Notes: generated by a model not told the origin, from the sequence alone. A stretch of 64,000 bases of DNA from Symbiodinium natans (GCA_905221605.1 CAJNDS010000935.1:225001-289000), one strand, 5' to 3'. Positions 20,671 to 30,370 are shown, counted from the stretch's first letter. Made by a program: numbers and translations.

Positions 20671-20933
20671 TCACTGTGAGCCTCTTGCTATCTCCACGGC
20701 CTCCTCCGCCCCAGATGTACTGCGGAATAGTTACGTGCAATCCAAAACACGTGAACGCCCAAATCCCACAAGCCCCAAGACGCCCTGCTTTTGCTTTTCC
20801 CCATAGTAGGGCTGTTTAGGGCAGGCCTGTTTTGCTTTTCCCCATAGGGGCTGTAAGGTCCCAGGTCTGCTTGCTCTGCACTCGCAAACCGAAAGCCTGA
20901 ATCTTGTGCACATATTTTCTCTCTTCCCCCTGG

Positions 20934-21048
20934 TTCCTAGTAGGGAATCGGGGAATTCGGTACCCTATATACTCCCTGAAAAGGGTATATACAGGGGGAT
21001 ATAGGGTACCTCATTCCCTCATTCCCTACCAAGAACCAGCAGTGCCTA
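20934..21048. mobile_element. Foldback element, family V
   Basis: TGGTTCCTAGTAGGGAATCGG and TCATTCCCTACCAAGAACCA are inverted ends of a nearly perfect hairpin whose arms also pair GGTACCCTATATAC with GTATATAC..GGTACC. Non-coding. Confidence 0.8.
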
Positions 21049-21049
21049 T

Positions 21050-22180
21050 ACATGGGAGTTTCCGAACATGGGGGGGTACCTTACTGGGGTCCCTTTTTCA
21101 GGGAATTTTAAGTAGGGGTCCCTAATTTTCGGAAACCCCCATCGAGGCGCCCCCAATAGCGGCTATTTGCTTGAGAACGGCAATGACCCCCTTTTTGCCC
21201 TTGTAGGGAAAAAGTACTCCTAATTTGGGAAACCCGCCTTAATATAGGGGTCGGAGAAAATGCTAGCAATATTCACAGGGTCCTTATATATTTATACTAT
21301 CATGGTTACCAAAACCCTATTCTAATTCTCAAGGCCCCTATATTATATCTCTTGGGACCACATGCCCAGCCTCGAAACAAGCAAACAGCGATGGCTCACT
21401 GGCCCAGCCTCAGCAAAAAGAATGTCTGCAAGGAGCCCTTATCCCTAACCCTAAACCCAGCGGCGAGTGGGCGGATGGTGGAGCGCTTGCCTGTTTTTTC
21501 AGCGTCCCGAAACAGCAAATCCCTATAAACATTACAAGGCTTAGGGTTTATATAGGGTTTAGGGTTTAGGATTTATATAGAGTTTAGGGCTTATCGAGAT
21601 CCCTATAAACATCGACAAGCTTCCATACAGAGTTTCCGCTAAATACGAAACAGCTTCCCTAAACGTGACTCGTTGAATGTTTGACAAGGGGGTCCTGAAC
21701 CCCTGAACCCGAAACGCGGCACCTCCAAAGGGCTAAATTCTAACACCCTGAACACCTAAACCCTATGGGCTTGGGGTTTAGGGTTTAGGGTTTAGGGCTT
21801 AGGGTTTAGAACCCTGAACCGTTCACATGCCCAAACCCCCAAAATCTGCAGGACCCCGCTCTGCGCCAGGACCACAGCCGCAGAGGTCTGAACTGCACCT
21901 GCATGACGTGCGGGGTTGGGGGTCTTGGGCCTTTTGGGGGGCTCATGGGTGTTTAGGGTTTAGGGTTTTGGGGTTTAGGGTTTAGCGATTGTCGAACTGG
22001 TATGGGATGACATCTGAGAGGGGATTGGGGATGCTGGATTGTAACCCTAAACCCTAAACCCAAATCAAACCCAGAAGCCAGAAACTTCAATCATCTGCAG
22101 GGAGGCTCCTCTATCCTGAGCTTCTAAACCTTCGAGGCTGAACCCCGGATCCACTACTGCCCCTTAACACCTCCGAACAT
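21050..22180. other. Unassigned repeat-bearing spacer
   Basis: Contains GGGGTCCCT-type foldback fragments (21075-21140), short TTTAGGG runs (21540-21590, 21770-21810, 21945-21990) and unique sequence. I found no exon with both splice signals and an open frame. Confidence 0.4.
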
Positions 22181-22183
22181 AAA

Positions 22184-22500
22184 ACCTAAACCCTAAACCG
22201 TAAACCCTAAACCCGAAACCGTAAACCCTAAACCCTAAACCCTAAACCCTAAACCCTAAACCCTAAACCCTAAACCCTAAACCCCTGGGCACCGCTGGAG
22301 GCAAGGCGGTTGAAGAGAAACTCCAGGGTGCCAGAGGCGGGCTGGAGCGCCTCAGGCTAAGTCCCCACCCCACCCTCGGGTTTAGGGTTTAGGGTTTAGG
22401 GTTTAGGGTTTAGGGTTTAGGGTTCAGGGTTCAGGGTTTAGGGTTTAGGGTTTCGCGCTTAGGGTTTAGGGTTTAGGGTTTATGGCTTAGGGTTGAGGGT
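22184..22500. repeat. Inverted telomere-like pair flanking an exon
   Basis: CCCTAAA units (22184-22282) and TTTAGGG units with CTTAGGG and TTCAGGG variants (22378-22500) face each other across the exon at 22283-22356. Confidence 0.85.
22283..22356 (-). CDS. Predicted internal exon
   Basis: Minus-strand acceptor ACTTAG, 24 codons plus two bases (PEALQPASGTLEFLFNRLAS...), donor GTTTAGGG. An amphipathic LEFLFNRLA helix is visible. The plus strand is also open; the donor and acceptor favour minus. Product unknown. Confidence 0.5.
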
Positions 22501-22979
22501 TTATGGCTTAGGGTTTCTGGCTTGGGGTTTAGGGTTTAGGTCGTGGTTTAGAAGTCTCGCGGATGTCTTTCAAGGGCCCTCAATAGGTGCCCCCCCGTAA
22601 GTATCTCGGAAAAGGCCCAAAAGACCAATACCCTTCCACTAAGGAATATACCTAAAATTATACAAGGGGTCCTTCATGTGATTTAAGGTATGTTGCTTTT
22701 TTAAAGGGGTCTTGGGCTCTTTGGGGGTTTCGGCTTCTCAGCCAGGTTTCTTGTATGTTGGAAGTAGGGTGTTGCAGATGAACATGATTGGGCCAAGCCA
22801 TGCACCGTAAACTTCAACATTGGGGTGCTCCTCCTTAAACTGAAAGTCCTTGTTAGGGATTATACTGGGGGGTGCCGGGGTGCTATGGGGGTGCTATACT
22901 CGTGATTAAGAACGGTCTGTATAAAGGGGAACATCCAACCTCAACATCTGTCTGAGCTTCAAGCCACTCCGTACCCCAG

Positions 22980-23002
22980 TAGCCGAATTATGAGGGTATT
23001 TT

Positions 23003-23030
<28 letters not shown>
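22980..23030. repeat. T-run joined to G-run
   Basis: About 14 T followed by about 22 G. A low-complexity assembly-risk site. Confidence 0.9.
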
Positions 23031-23033
<3 letters not shown>

Positions 23034-23249
23034 TGTTGCTCTAGTACTTGCTTCAGAACCATCCAAAAAAGAAAGAATAGTACTCATACGGAGTTTTTTT
23101 TGGCGGGGCAAGGGGGGTGGGGGGTGGGGTTCTGAAGCCTAGACCCTAAACCCTAAACCCTAAACACTAAACCCTAAACCCTAAACCCTGAACCCTAAAC
23201 CCTAAACCCTAAACCCTAAACCCCAAACCCCAAACCCTAAACCCTAAAC

Positions 23250-23315
23250 CCTTGCGAGCGGGCGTCCTTGAGAAGCTCGTCGCGCTGATCCGAGAAGCGC
23301 TCCAGGAGCTCCTTT
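23250..23315 (-). CDS. Predicted internal exon, coiled-coil-like
   Basis: Minus-strand acceptor CGTAG, then KELLERFSDQRDELLKDARS, donor GTTTAGGG. CCCTAAA units at 23140-23249 and TTTAGGG units from 23340 flank it. The 20 bp before the acceptor (GGGACCATGGAATTACC) is the same foldback terminus seen before the exon at 18064-18159. The Leu/Glu/Arg pattern suggests a coiled coil. Confidence 0.55.
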
Positions 23316-23506
23316 CTACGGGTAATTCCATGGTCCCTGGTTTAGGGTTTAGGGTTTAGGGTTTAGGGTTTAGGGTTTAGGGCTTAGGGTTTGGGGTTTA
23401 GGGTTTAGGGTTTAGGGTTTGGGGTTTAGGGTTTGAGGTTCAGGGTATGGGCCCTTAAAAGGGTGCCCCGTACATAATGTAGGCACGTGAATAATTAGAA
23501 CAGGGT

Positions 23507-23526
23507 TTCGGGGGGGGAGGGGGGGT
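23507..23526. repeat. G-rich run
   Basis: GGGGGGGAGGGGGG inside a composite of family VIII foldback fragments (23450-23690). Confidence 0.7.
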
Positions 23527-23859
23527 ATATAGAATATTTGCAAAGGGACCATAAGGGAACTTCTGACGAGTAATTATTCCGAGCCCTTGTGTACCGCTCA
23601 TATGCCCTATTACAAGTCAATTAAGGGCCAATACTTCAGAACCCTGTAAAGGATGACAGGGACCATACCAAGGGCCCATGAAACTACCCTTAAATCCTTT
23701 CAGGCTCGACGCCCGAGAAGGCATAACGCCTGAAGCCTGAACTCGCGAAAGGGTTTGGGGTTTAGGGTTTAGGGATTAGGGTTTTGGTTTCGGGGTTTAG
23801 GATTCAGGGTTTAGAGTTGAGGGCTCAGGGCTTATCCAATTTTCCACCTCCATCTGCTC

Positions 23860-24300
23860 ACTTCTCACCTATCAGAGAAGCAGTGATTGAATCCAGCTTT
23901 TGATTCTAAACCCTGAGCCCCAAACCCTCAAGACAAGCAAACTACTCCAAAGCATTTGTTTATCTAAGCAGCTGACAGGCCAAGCTGAAGTATATTGCTT
24001 CAAGTTTGTCGAAATAGCTGAGAAGAACAGTTGAAGTAAATTCTTCCAAAGCACCTGTCCAGCCTCCCGGGACCGGCTTAGGTCTTCCAGTGCCTTTTTA
24101 GGGGCCTTCCCTGGCCTTCTGGGTGCCTCCCAGACCATCCGGGGGCCCCCCTGCCCTGCCCACCCACAAAACATGATAGTAGGCTCTAAAGCAGAAACTT
24201 TCGTTCAAGCTTTTACGTTCAGAAACCTTCGTTCAAACGGTTTCGTTCCAAACTTCTTTTGGGAGCCAAACCCTGTACAATGTCTATATACCCTAAACCC
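23860..24300. other. Unassigned stretch with repeated TTCGTTC motifs
   Basis: Moderately unique sequence. Near 24195-24260 the phrase TTTCGTTC(A)A recurs four times. A minus-strand frame at 23872-24174 has no convincing splice context. Confidence 0.35.
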
Positions 24301-24585
24301 CTCGAAACCCTAAAACCCTGAACCCTGCGACCCGAAGCTGGAAGGCCAGGTGGGGGGATGCTGTGATCGTACTAACTCGAGGGTTCCGAGCTTCCTAGGT
24401 CCTACACCCAAAACCCTCAACCCCTAAACCCCAAACCCTAGACCCTAAACCCTCAACCCCAAACCCCAAAACCCTTCACCCCAGACCTTAAACCCTAAGC
24501 CTTGAATCCTGAGCCCCTCAAGCGAAGGGAATCCCACCTTGGCGCGGAGCAAGCAGGCCCTGAGACACCTTGTGCAAGGCTTGGT

Positions 24586-24704
24586 AGCCCAAAGACCATA
24601 TTCTAAAAAGGGCACCCTTTTTGGGGGTTGGTTACTTTATAAGGGAACCCATAAACCAAAAAAAGTGTAAAGGGTACCACTGGGCAACCAACAAGGCTTA
24701 CTTA
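24586..24704. mobile_element. Foldback element, family III
   Basis: GGTAGCCCAAAGACCATATTC at one end and GGGTACCACTGGGCAACC at the other, with GGTTACTTTATAAGGGAACCC inside. Copies at 28957-29078 and 49833-49950. On the minus strand a short open stretch VSQGLLAPRQ between CACAAG and GTGGGA follows it (about 24533-24563), which would fit a micro-exon. Confidence 0.7.
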
Positions 24705-24941
24705 GGCGGGTTACACAGGGGTTAGGGTTTAGGGTTTAGGGTGTAGAGTTCTAGAGTTTAGGGTTTACATTGGCTGTAGCCGGGTTTAGGGGTTGGGGCT
24801 TTCGGTTGTTTAACGTTTGTGGGATTTATGGGATTTAGAAAGTTTAGGTGTCAGGCCAGACAGGAACAGGCTAAGACTGCTTTGTATGGCGTGCTGCGTG
24901 AGGCCCGGCGCCCATGTCTGCGGAGTGTTGTGACGGATGAT

Positions 24942-26252
24942 TCAGCTGCTCAGCTGGTCTTGTACACCACTGCTGTCACCACCAAGGCGCTGGCTGCCCC
25001 AGGTCACAACAGACCCATCAGCCCGAACTGCAGCAAAGGCCGTGTGGGTAGCTTGGACCTGCTGCACATCCTTGAGCTGACCTTGCACACGACTGCAGTC
25101 GCCGCCACAGTCAGCATCGCCCCAGGTCACCACGGACCCATCGCCCAGAATGGCAGCAAAAGCCTTGCCGGTAGATTGAATCTGCTGCACCTGCTTCAGC
25201 TGACCTTGTGCAGCACTGCTGTCCCCGCCACTGCTAGCCACGCCCCACGTCACGACAGAGCCATCGCCCAGAATGGCAGCAAAGGCCGTCTGGGTAGCTT
25301 GGATCTGCTGCACGCCCGTCAGTTGACCTTGCACATGACTACTGTCGCCGCCACAGTCAGATTCGCCCCAGGTCACAACAGACCCATCGCCCAAAATGGC
25401 AGCAAAAGCCCGGAAGGTAGCCTGGATGTGCTGCACCTCCTTCAGCTGAGCTTGCACATCACGGCTGTCGCCACCCAAGTCAGGTTCACCCCAGGTCACA
25501 ACAGTTCCATCGCCACGAATGGCAGCAAAAGCCCATGCAGATCCTTTGATCTGCCGAACATCACGTAGCTGAGCCTGAACATGATTGCTGTCGCCACCAC
25601 AGGCAGCAGTGCCCCAGGTCACCACAGACCCATCGCCAAGGATCGCAGCAAAAGCGGCCTGAGATGCTTGGATCTGCTGAACGTCCTTCAGCTCATCTTG
25701 CGGGGGCTGGACATCGCCCCAGGTGACAACTGATCTATCGCCAAGAATGGCAGCAAAAGCCCTGCTGTTGGATTGGATCTCTTGCACATCCGTTAGCTGG
25801 CTTTGCACATCAAGGCTATCGCCACCAAAAAAAGAATGCCCCCATGTCACAACAGACCCATCGCCCAAAATGGCAGCAAAAGCCGTGCTGGTAGCCTGGA
25901 GCTGCTTTACATCCTTCAGCTGAGCTTGCACATGTCTGCTGTCGCTGCCAGAGCCTTCATGTCCCCAGGTCACGACCGACCCATCACCAAGCACTGCAGC
26001 AAAAGCACCAGAGCTGCCGCGAACGCAAATGCTGCTCACCTGCCAGGTGAGCCTATCGCCGCTCTTCAACCTACATTCCTCAAGCGTGGCTGCTCCATCC
26101 AGAACGCTGCCGGAGGAGTCCACGAGCCTGCCCCTGCCAACTGCCAGAGTCTTCTGAGCTCTGCTCTTCAATGTTTCCACGGACTCATCCGGTCCTGCTT
26201 CCAGTGAAACCGCCCTGCCACTTAGCAGGCTCACCTCAATCGTGAGGCTCAT
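24942..26252 (-). CDS. RCC1-like short-repeat protein, intronless paralogue
   Basis: A 436-residue paralogue of the gene at 15285-16860 without the intron. The N-terminus (MSLTIEVSLLSGRAVSLEAG, then GAATLEECRLKSGDRLTW) is the same ubiquitin-like segment. Nine repeats follow with AFAAILGDGSVVTWG and GGDSS/GGDSR turns. The third repeat is shortened: GDVQPPQDELKDVQQIQ lacks the usual GGDS loop. Repeats in one gene are alike at DNA level, which allows unequal exchange. The complementary strand is also open for long stretches, a shadow effect. The absence of the introner at the equivalent place shows that the intron is a presence/absence polymorphism between paralogues. Confidence 0.8.
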   Translation of the reverse strand: MSLTIEVSLLSGRAVSLEAGPDESVETLKSRAQKTLAVGRGRLVDSSGSVLDGAATLEECRLKSGDRLTWQVSSICVRGSSGAFAAVLGDGSVVTWGHEGSGSDSRHVQAQLKDVKQLQATSTAFAAILGDGSVVTWGHSFFGGDSLDVQSQLTDVQEIQSNSRAFAAILGDRSVVTWGDVQPPQDELKDVQQIQASQAAFAAILGDGSVVTWGTAACGGDSNHVQAQLRDVRQIKGSAWAFAAIRGDGTVVTWGEPDLGGDSRDVQAQLKEVQHIQATFRAFAAILGDGSVVTWGESDCGGDSSHVQGQLTGVQQIQATQTAFAAILGDGSVVTWGVASSGGDSSAAQGQLKQVQQIQSTGKAFAAILGDGSVVTWGDADCGGDCSRVQGQLKDVQQVQATHTAFAAVRADGSVVTWGSQRLGGDSSGVQDQLSS

Positions 26253-26580
26253 GGGGGTTGCAGTCCTAGGGTATCATGGAGTTCCCACAAATTTGGTTTA
26301 CCCCGAAACCCACTGCATTCGGGTGCTCCAAGGTAGGGTGTGGTGCCCTTGTCAGCTGAAAGAGCACGGGCTCGGAGGCTTCAGTCGAACCTTTTCAAAC
26401 GCCACGGAGTGTGCGACCCACCAATACCTCTCAAGCCCCAACACTCCAACCCTCGGTCCATAAAATCCCTCCGAACAAAACTCCTCAATCCAGATCCTCT
26501 TGACCCCGAAGCACAAAATCCCAGGTCCTCCCCAGTTAGGCTCGTCTCTCTTGGTTCAGCCAGCGACTACGTAGTGTGTC

Positions 26581-26858
26581 CCTAAACCCTAAACCCTAAA
26601 CCCTAAACCCTAAACCCTAAACCCTAAACCCTAAACCCTAAACCCTAAACCCTAAACCCTAAACCCTAAGAGCATCCCATGGAGCCCTGCAAGTCCACAT
26701 GAGACGAAGCCGGTACGCTTTGCTGTGCCTGAAGAAAAGTGCCGACAGGCCCCCTAAACCCTGGTTTAGGTTAGGGTTTAGGGTTTAGGGTTTAGGGTTT
26801 AGGGTTTAGGGTTTAGGGTTTAGGGTTTAGGGTTTAGGGTTTAGGGTTTAGGGTTTGG
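26581..26858. repeat. Inverted telomere-like pair flanking an exon
   Basis: Twelve CCCTAAA units (26581-26664) and about twelve TTTAGGG units (26770-26858) enclose the exon at 26665-26728. This is one of the cleanest examples of the intron-exon-intron arrangement. Confidence 0.9.
26665..26728 (-). CDS. Predicted internal exon
   Basis: Minus-strand acceptor TTTTCTTCAG with a good pyrimidine tract, one leading base, 21 codons (HSKAYRLRLMWTCRAPWDAL...), donor GTTTAGGG. Basic and aromatic residues dominate. Product unknown. Confidence 0.6.
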
Positions 26859-27679
26859 GTAAACCCAGCTCATCCCATAGAAGAATCTGACTGATTTAGA
26901 TCTATTTAGAACCTTCTGGGGGGAAAGGGGGGACGTACCACCCCTACCTATTCCAACCCTTGAACAACGTGTTAAGATTTCTGGTGGTGGGTTTACGGTG
27001 TAGGGTTTAGGGCGCAGTATTCACTACTCCTAAGATTCCGTAGCACCTACACGCCCATGAACCCCCCTCCCTTGAGAGCCCTTTATTCGTTGGCATAACC
27101 GTGTCGCCACAAAGCCTGAACTCTGAGCCCGAATCCCTAAACCCTGAACTCCGTTTTCTAACGAGCCTGTTTACGGGATCAGGGTGTAATTATCGTACCT
27201 TAAATGAAACTTAGAAAACCCATCAGCCCCTTGTGTCCCCATGGAGCCCCTTGTGTCCCCATGGAGCCCAATACCCCTTTCTCAAGGAACATCCCAGAAT
27301 TTATTTGGGGATCCTAGATATTAAGGTACCCTAAACTAAACCCTAAACCCTAAACCCTAAACCCTAAACCCTAAGCTCTAAACCCTAAACCCTAAACCCT
27401 AAAACCAGCATTCCTCAATTAAGAGGCAGTGGGCTCTTTGTGTCTCTTGCTTGTCGGGGCGCTGTCGGGTGACTTGGGCCTGCTCGTGCCGCTGAAGAAG
27501 GCCTGAGATCTCTGCACCCTAACCCTAACCCCTAAACCCTAAACCCTAAACCCTAAACCCTAAACCCTAAGACCGCAGGGACGCTTGAAGTGCATCATGA
27601 TACAACAATTGAGGGGTGGGGGATGTAGGGTGTGGGGCTTAGAGTGGGTTTGGGGGTCTCAGGTGTAGGGCTTCCTGGC

Positions 27680-27846
27680 CCTAAACCCTAAACCCTAAAC
27701 CCTAAACCCTAAACCCTAAACCCTAAACCCTAAACCCTAAACCCTAAACCCTAAACCCTAAACCCTAAACCCTAAACCTAAACCCTAAACCCTAAACCCT
27801 GAACCCTGAACCCTGAACCCTGAACCCTGAACCCTAAACCCTGAAC
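27680..27846. repeat. CCCTAAA array with CCCTGAA block
   Basis: About 16 CCCTAAA units, then a block of about six CCCTGAA units, locally homogenised. The CCCTGAA variant supplies the donor GTTCAGGG for the exon at 27847-27950. Confidence 0.95.
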
Positions 27847-27950
27847 CTGGCGTGTCTCCGAGCTGCGCGTGCCAGCACCCGCTCGCTCCAGGATGGAAGT
27901 TACCACCTCCATGAGGAATCGAGGCCAAAAGCCTTTCAGGGAGAGGAAGC
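27847..27950 (-). CDS. Predicted internal exon, about 34 codons
   Basis: Minus-strand acceptor TCTAGCAG, two leading bases, FLSLKGFWPRFLMEVVTSIL and 14 further residues, donor CAG|GTTCAGGG. The hydrophobic start could be a buried or membrane-associated helix, and the tail is Arg/Ser/Thr-rich. One of the strongest exon calls in the window by length, frame and splice signals. Confidence 0.65.
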
Positions 27951-28165
27951 CTGCTAGAACTCCGGGGGTTAGGGTTTAGGGTTTAGGTTTAGGGTTTAGG
28001 GTTTGGGGTTTGGGGTTTGGGGTTTCGGGTTTCGGGTTTGGGGTTTGGGGCAGGTTAGGGTTTCAGTTCAGGGTTGCAAGGGTTTGTAAAGAAAGGTCTA
28101 TATGGGATTGTAAAACTTAGATTTCGCCTGAAGGGTCAGGGGTAATAAGGGATCCAACCGGGACC

Positions 28166-28305
28166 CTGAAGGGTGTAGGTTGGGATGTTCCCCCTTACAC
28201 TAACAGTGTTTAGAGTTTAGGGTTTAGGGTTTAGGGTTTAGGGTTTAGGGTTTAGGGTTTAGGGTTTAGGGTTTAGGGTTTAGGGAACATCCCAAGGTGT
28301 AGGGT
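28166..28305. mobile_element. Foldback element, family VII, carrying a TTTAGGG array
   Basis: TTGGGATGTTCCCCCTTACACTAACAG at the left and GGGAACATCCCAA at the right are inverted ends. Between them lies a block of about eleven TTTAGGG units. The copies at 33482-33590 and 59145-59257 have the same ends with a different, non-telomeric core, so the array grew inside or replaced the core. Confidence 0.7.
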
Positions 28306-28507
28306 GTGCTCGGGTAGGGCTCCTGCTGGACCCCAAATTCTTAAGGCAAACATTACAGCCCGAAACCCTAAACCCTAAACCCTAGACCCTAAACCCTAAA
28401 CCCTAGACCCTGAACATTACTTGTAAACCAAAATGCTAGACACCCATGATCCCCAAGGGTGGGCTTTAGGGCTCATGGCCTCGAAGCTTGCTCGCCATCT
28501 GCGGTAC

Positions 28508-28612
28508 CTCGGGTTTAGGGTTTAGGGTTTAGGGTTTAGGGTTTAGGGTTTAGGGTTTAGGGTTTAGGGTTTAGGGTTTAGGGTTTAGGGTTTAGGGTTT
28601 AGGGTTTAGGGC
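28508..28612. repeat. TTTAGGG array, about 15 units
   Basis: Perfect units. The 110 bases after it include a plus frame EVAYKSDDVFTELHYRL ending in a stop at about 28777, preceded by GAGGTCAG; protein-like but isolated. Confidence 0.9.
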
Positions 28613-28956
28613 TAGGGCACAACTAGATGTGTGAGGGCTTGTGGGTTGTTTCTTATACCTCAGGAACCCCCCAAAACACTGCCTTTTGTAGCTTACTGCT
28701 AGGAAGGCCCTTGCGAGGTCAGGAGGTGGCCTACAAAAGCGATGACGTGTTTACCGAACTTCACTATAGGCTATAGGGTGTCTCAGTTGATCGGGCTTAC
28801 ATCGCCTCTAGAGTCGCGGATCTTAGGCTTACCTACTCAAGGTTTAGGGTTGAGGACAAACGCTTAGGAATCCAAGGGTTGATGGTCGCCATCTGCCTTA
28901 CGTTGAAGCCGCGGACGCTGGGAGGGACCGTGCCAGTGGCCATGAGAGGGAGCCCA

Positions 28957-29078
28957 GAAGATTGGTAGCCCAGAGACCATATTCTAATAAGGGCACCCTT
29001 TTTGGGGTTGGAGTTATTTTATAAGGGAACCCATAACCCACAAAAAATGGGTAAAGGGTACCACTGGGCTACCAAGGA
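28957..29078. mobile_element. Foldback element, family III, directly downstream of an exon donor
   Basis: GGTAGCCCAGAGACCATATTC ... GGGTACCACTGGGCTACC. On the minus strand it starts twelve bases after the donor GTGAGG of the exon at 29090-29180, so it would be most of that exon's downstream intron, ending near the CCTCCCAG at about 28918. Confidence 0.7.
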
Positions 29079-29089
29079 AGGTTCCTCAC

Positions 29090-29180
29090 CTTCTGGCGGA
29101 AGACCCCGGCCTTGCCAGTGGCCTGGACAGTGGAGGAGGCCCAGCCCACGCGCTGCTGCTTCCCCTCGTCCAGGGTTTCT
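29090..29180 (-). CDS. Predicted internal exon, about 30 codons
   Basis: Minus-strand acceptor CCCCAG, one leading base, ETLDEGKQQRVGWASSTVQA and ten further residues, donor AAG|GTGAGG. The leading base completes the codon left by the upstream exon at 29257-29361 (GA + A = Glu). The intron between them (29181-29256) is only 76 bp and is mostly CCCTAAA units in the minus sense. Product unknown. Confidence 0.65.
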
Positions 29181-29187
29181 CTGGGGG

Positions 29188-29247
29188 GTTTAGGGTTTAG
29201 GGTTTAGGGTTTAGGGTTTAGGGTTTAGGGTTTAGGGTTTAGGGTTT
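29188..29247. repeat. TTTAGGG array within a 76-bp intron
   Basis: Eight units fill nearly the whole intron between the exons at 29257-29361 and 29090-29180, showing that a telomere-like array can sit in a very short intron. Confidence 0.85.
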
Positions 29248-29256
29248 CTCAGCCAC

Positions 29257-29361
29257 TCAGGAGTGATCTCGGTCATCTTGGCTGCTTGAGCGCCACCAAG
29301 TCGTCCAAGCTGGCCTCCCCCTCTTCCCGCGACCTCCTTCCTCTGGCCCCGCCGGGGCAAT
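29257..29361 (-). CDS. Predicted internal exon preceded by an introner-type element
   Basis: Minus-strand acceptor GACAACTAAG, which is the terminus of the family IIc element at 29364-29456 and identical to the acceptor in the RCC1-like gene. One leading base, about 34 codons including GRLGGAQAAKMTEITP, then donor GA|GTGGCT. Phase fits the exon upstream at 30112-30370 (2 + 1) and downstream at 29090-29180. Other frames are open too, but only this one joins both neighbours. Confidence 0.6.
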   Translation of the reverse strand: MAPAGPEEGGRGKRGRPAWTTWWRSSSQDDRDHS

Positions 29362-29363
29362 CT

Positions 29364-29456
29364 TAGTTGTCCAGTACCTAGGGGTTTTAAAGGTTAACCT
29401 TTGGGATTATAAGGGGAATATATTAACCCAAAAAAGGTTAAAGGTTACCTACACTA
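29364..29456. mobile_element. Introner-like element, family IIc
   Basis: CTTAGTTGTCCAGTACC at one end and GGTTAAAGGTTACCTACACTACTACTAAGC at the other. It shares both ends and the CCAAAAAAGGTTAAAGG core with the RCC1-like gene intron (15516-15636). In the minus sense it ends exactly at the acceptor of the exon at 29257-29361. Confidence 0.65.
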
Positions 29457-29459
29457 CTA

Positions 29460-29880
29460 CTAAGCAATTTCTTGGGCTTACGAGGGTTTCATGTAAGGGG
29501 CCTGATGGATTCGAACGGCAACTTTCGATAGCAGAACGTAGGAGTCTATAGGGCCCATATAGGCTCAGGCTTGGATGATTGGTTGGGCTCCTGCACTCGG
29601 GTTTTCAGGCTCAGGGTGGAGGGGTATGGGCCACATACTGCTTAGCCTGTAAGGGCAACTTCTTGAGTTATGGTGTGTTCTTGGGGCTCCTAGTTCTCAT
29701 GCAGACCCTTGTCAATTCTTGAGAGCTAAAGAGAGAGCATAAAAAAATGCCCAAAAACTCTTAAACCTGCCAAGTGAGGTCTCCAGAGACATGAAGATCT
29801 CAATGCTTGAGCATACGAGGAAGTATACCAGGTTGGCCCTCGAAACCCTCCGAACTGACTCTTCACTTCGACCCTCTTAA
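29460..29880. other. Unassigned spacer
   Basis: Unique sequence without telomere-like arrays. No open frame with splice signals was recognised. Confidence 0.35.
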
Positions 29881-29886
29881 CCATTT

Positions 29887-29993
29887 ATCTTGGCTGCACT
29901 TAGCAGGGTAGCTATAAATTAAACTTTAGCTACCTTACTAAGAAACCCAATAAACCAAAAATGCTAAAAAGATCTAAAGTTACAGTCAAGCAC
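29887..29993. mobile_element. Foldback element, family IV, copy 2
   Basis: Near-copy of 9340-9446: GGTAGCTATAAATTAAACTTTAGCTACC, then AGAAACCCAATAAACC and GATCTAAAGTTACAGTCAAG. Confidence 0.65.
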
Positions 29994-30007
29994 CAAAAAG
30001 TTATAAC

Positions 30008-30106
30008 ATAGACCCAAAAGCAACCTAGGAAGAAAAAAGGGTGAAGTGGAGCTTCTAAGGGAACCAACCCTAAAACAAAAACGGAAATAAGGGCCTACTC
30101 TGGGTC
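30008..30106. mobile_element. Foldback element, family IIb, abutting a splice donor
   Basis: GACCCAAAAGCAACCTAGG ... GGGCCTACTCTGGGTCC. On the minus strand the donor GTGAGG of the exon at 30112-30370 runs straight into the element's terminus. Confidence 0.7.
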
Positions 30107-30111
30107 CTCAC

Positions 30112-30370
30112 CCCAACAGCAGGGCGTCATCATCACCGTCGGCTGGCAATGCACCTCCGCGAGCAGTGACCCTGGCTTTCGAAATTGCCTTGCTCATTTC
30201 CTCCATTGCTTTCTGACTGGCGGGCAGCTCTTTCGGGGCGTGTTCTTCCGTTCCCCGGCAGCATCAATGCGAAAGAAGACGCAAACCGCGACGGCGTCGT
30301 CCCAGGGGTGGCGCTTGACGAGCTCCGCAGCTTCGAGTTCTTGGGGCCTCAAATCCTCGATGAGCTTGTC
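30112..30370 (-). CDS. Predicted long exon with one frameshift
   Basis: Minus-strand acceptor GGTAG, then DKLIEDLRPQELEAAELVKR and RHPWDDAVAVCVFFRIDAAG in one frame. At a GGGG run the frame shifts by one base and continues TEEHAPKELPASQKAMEEMS to GDDDALLLG, donor GTGAGG. Restoring one G would join the two halves in frame, so this is either a homopolymer error or a recent lesion. Mostly alpha-helical, ending in an acidic patch. Product unknown. Confidence 0.65.

Noticed and set aside
24819-25568. Plus-strand ORF of 249 codons
   Set aside because: It is the complement of the RCC1-like repeats. The repeated GHNRPI-type peptide simply mirrors GDGSVVTWG on the other strand.
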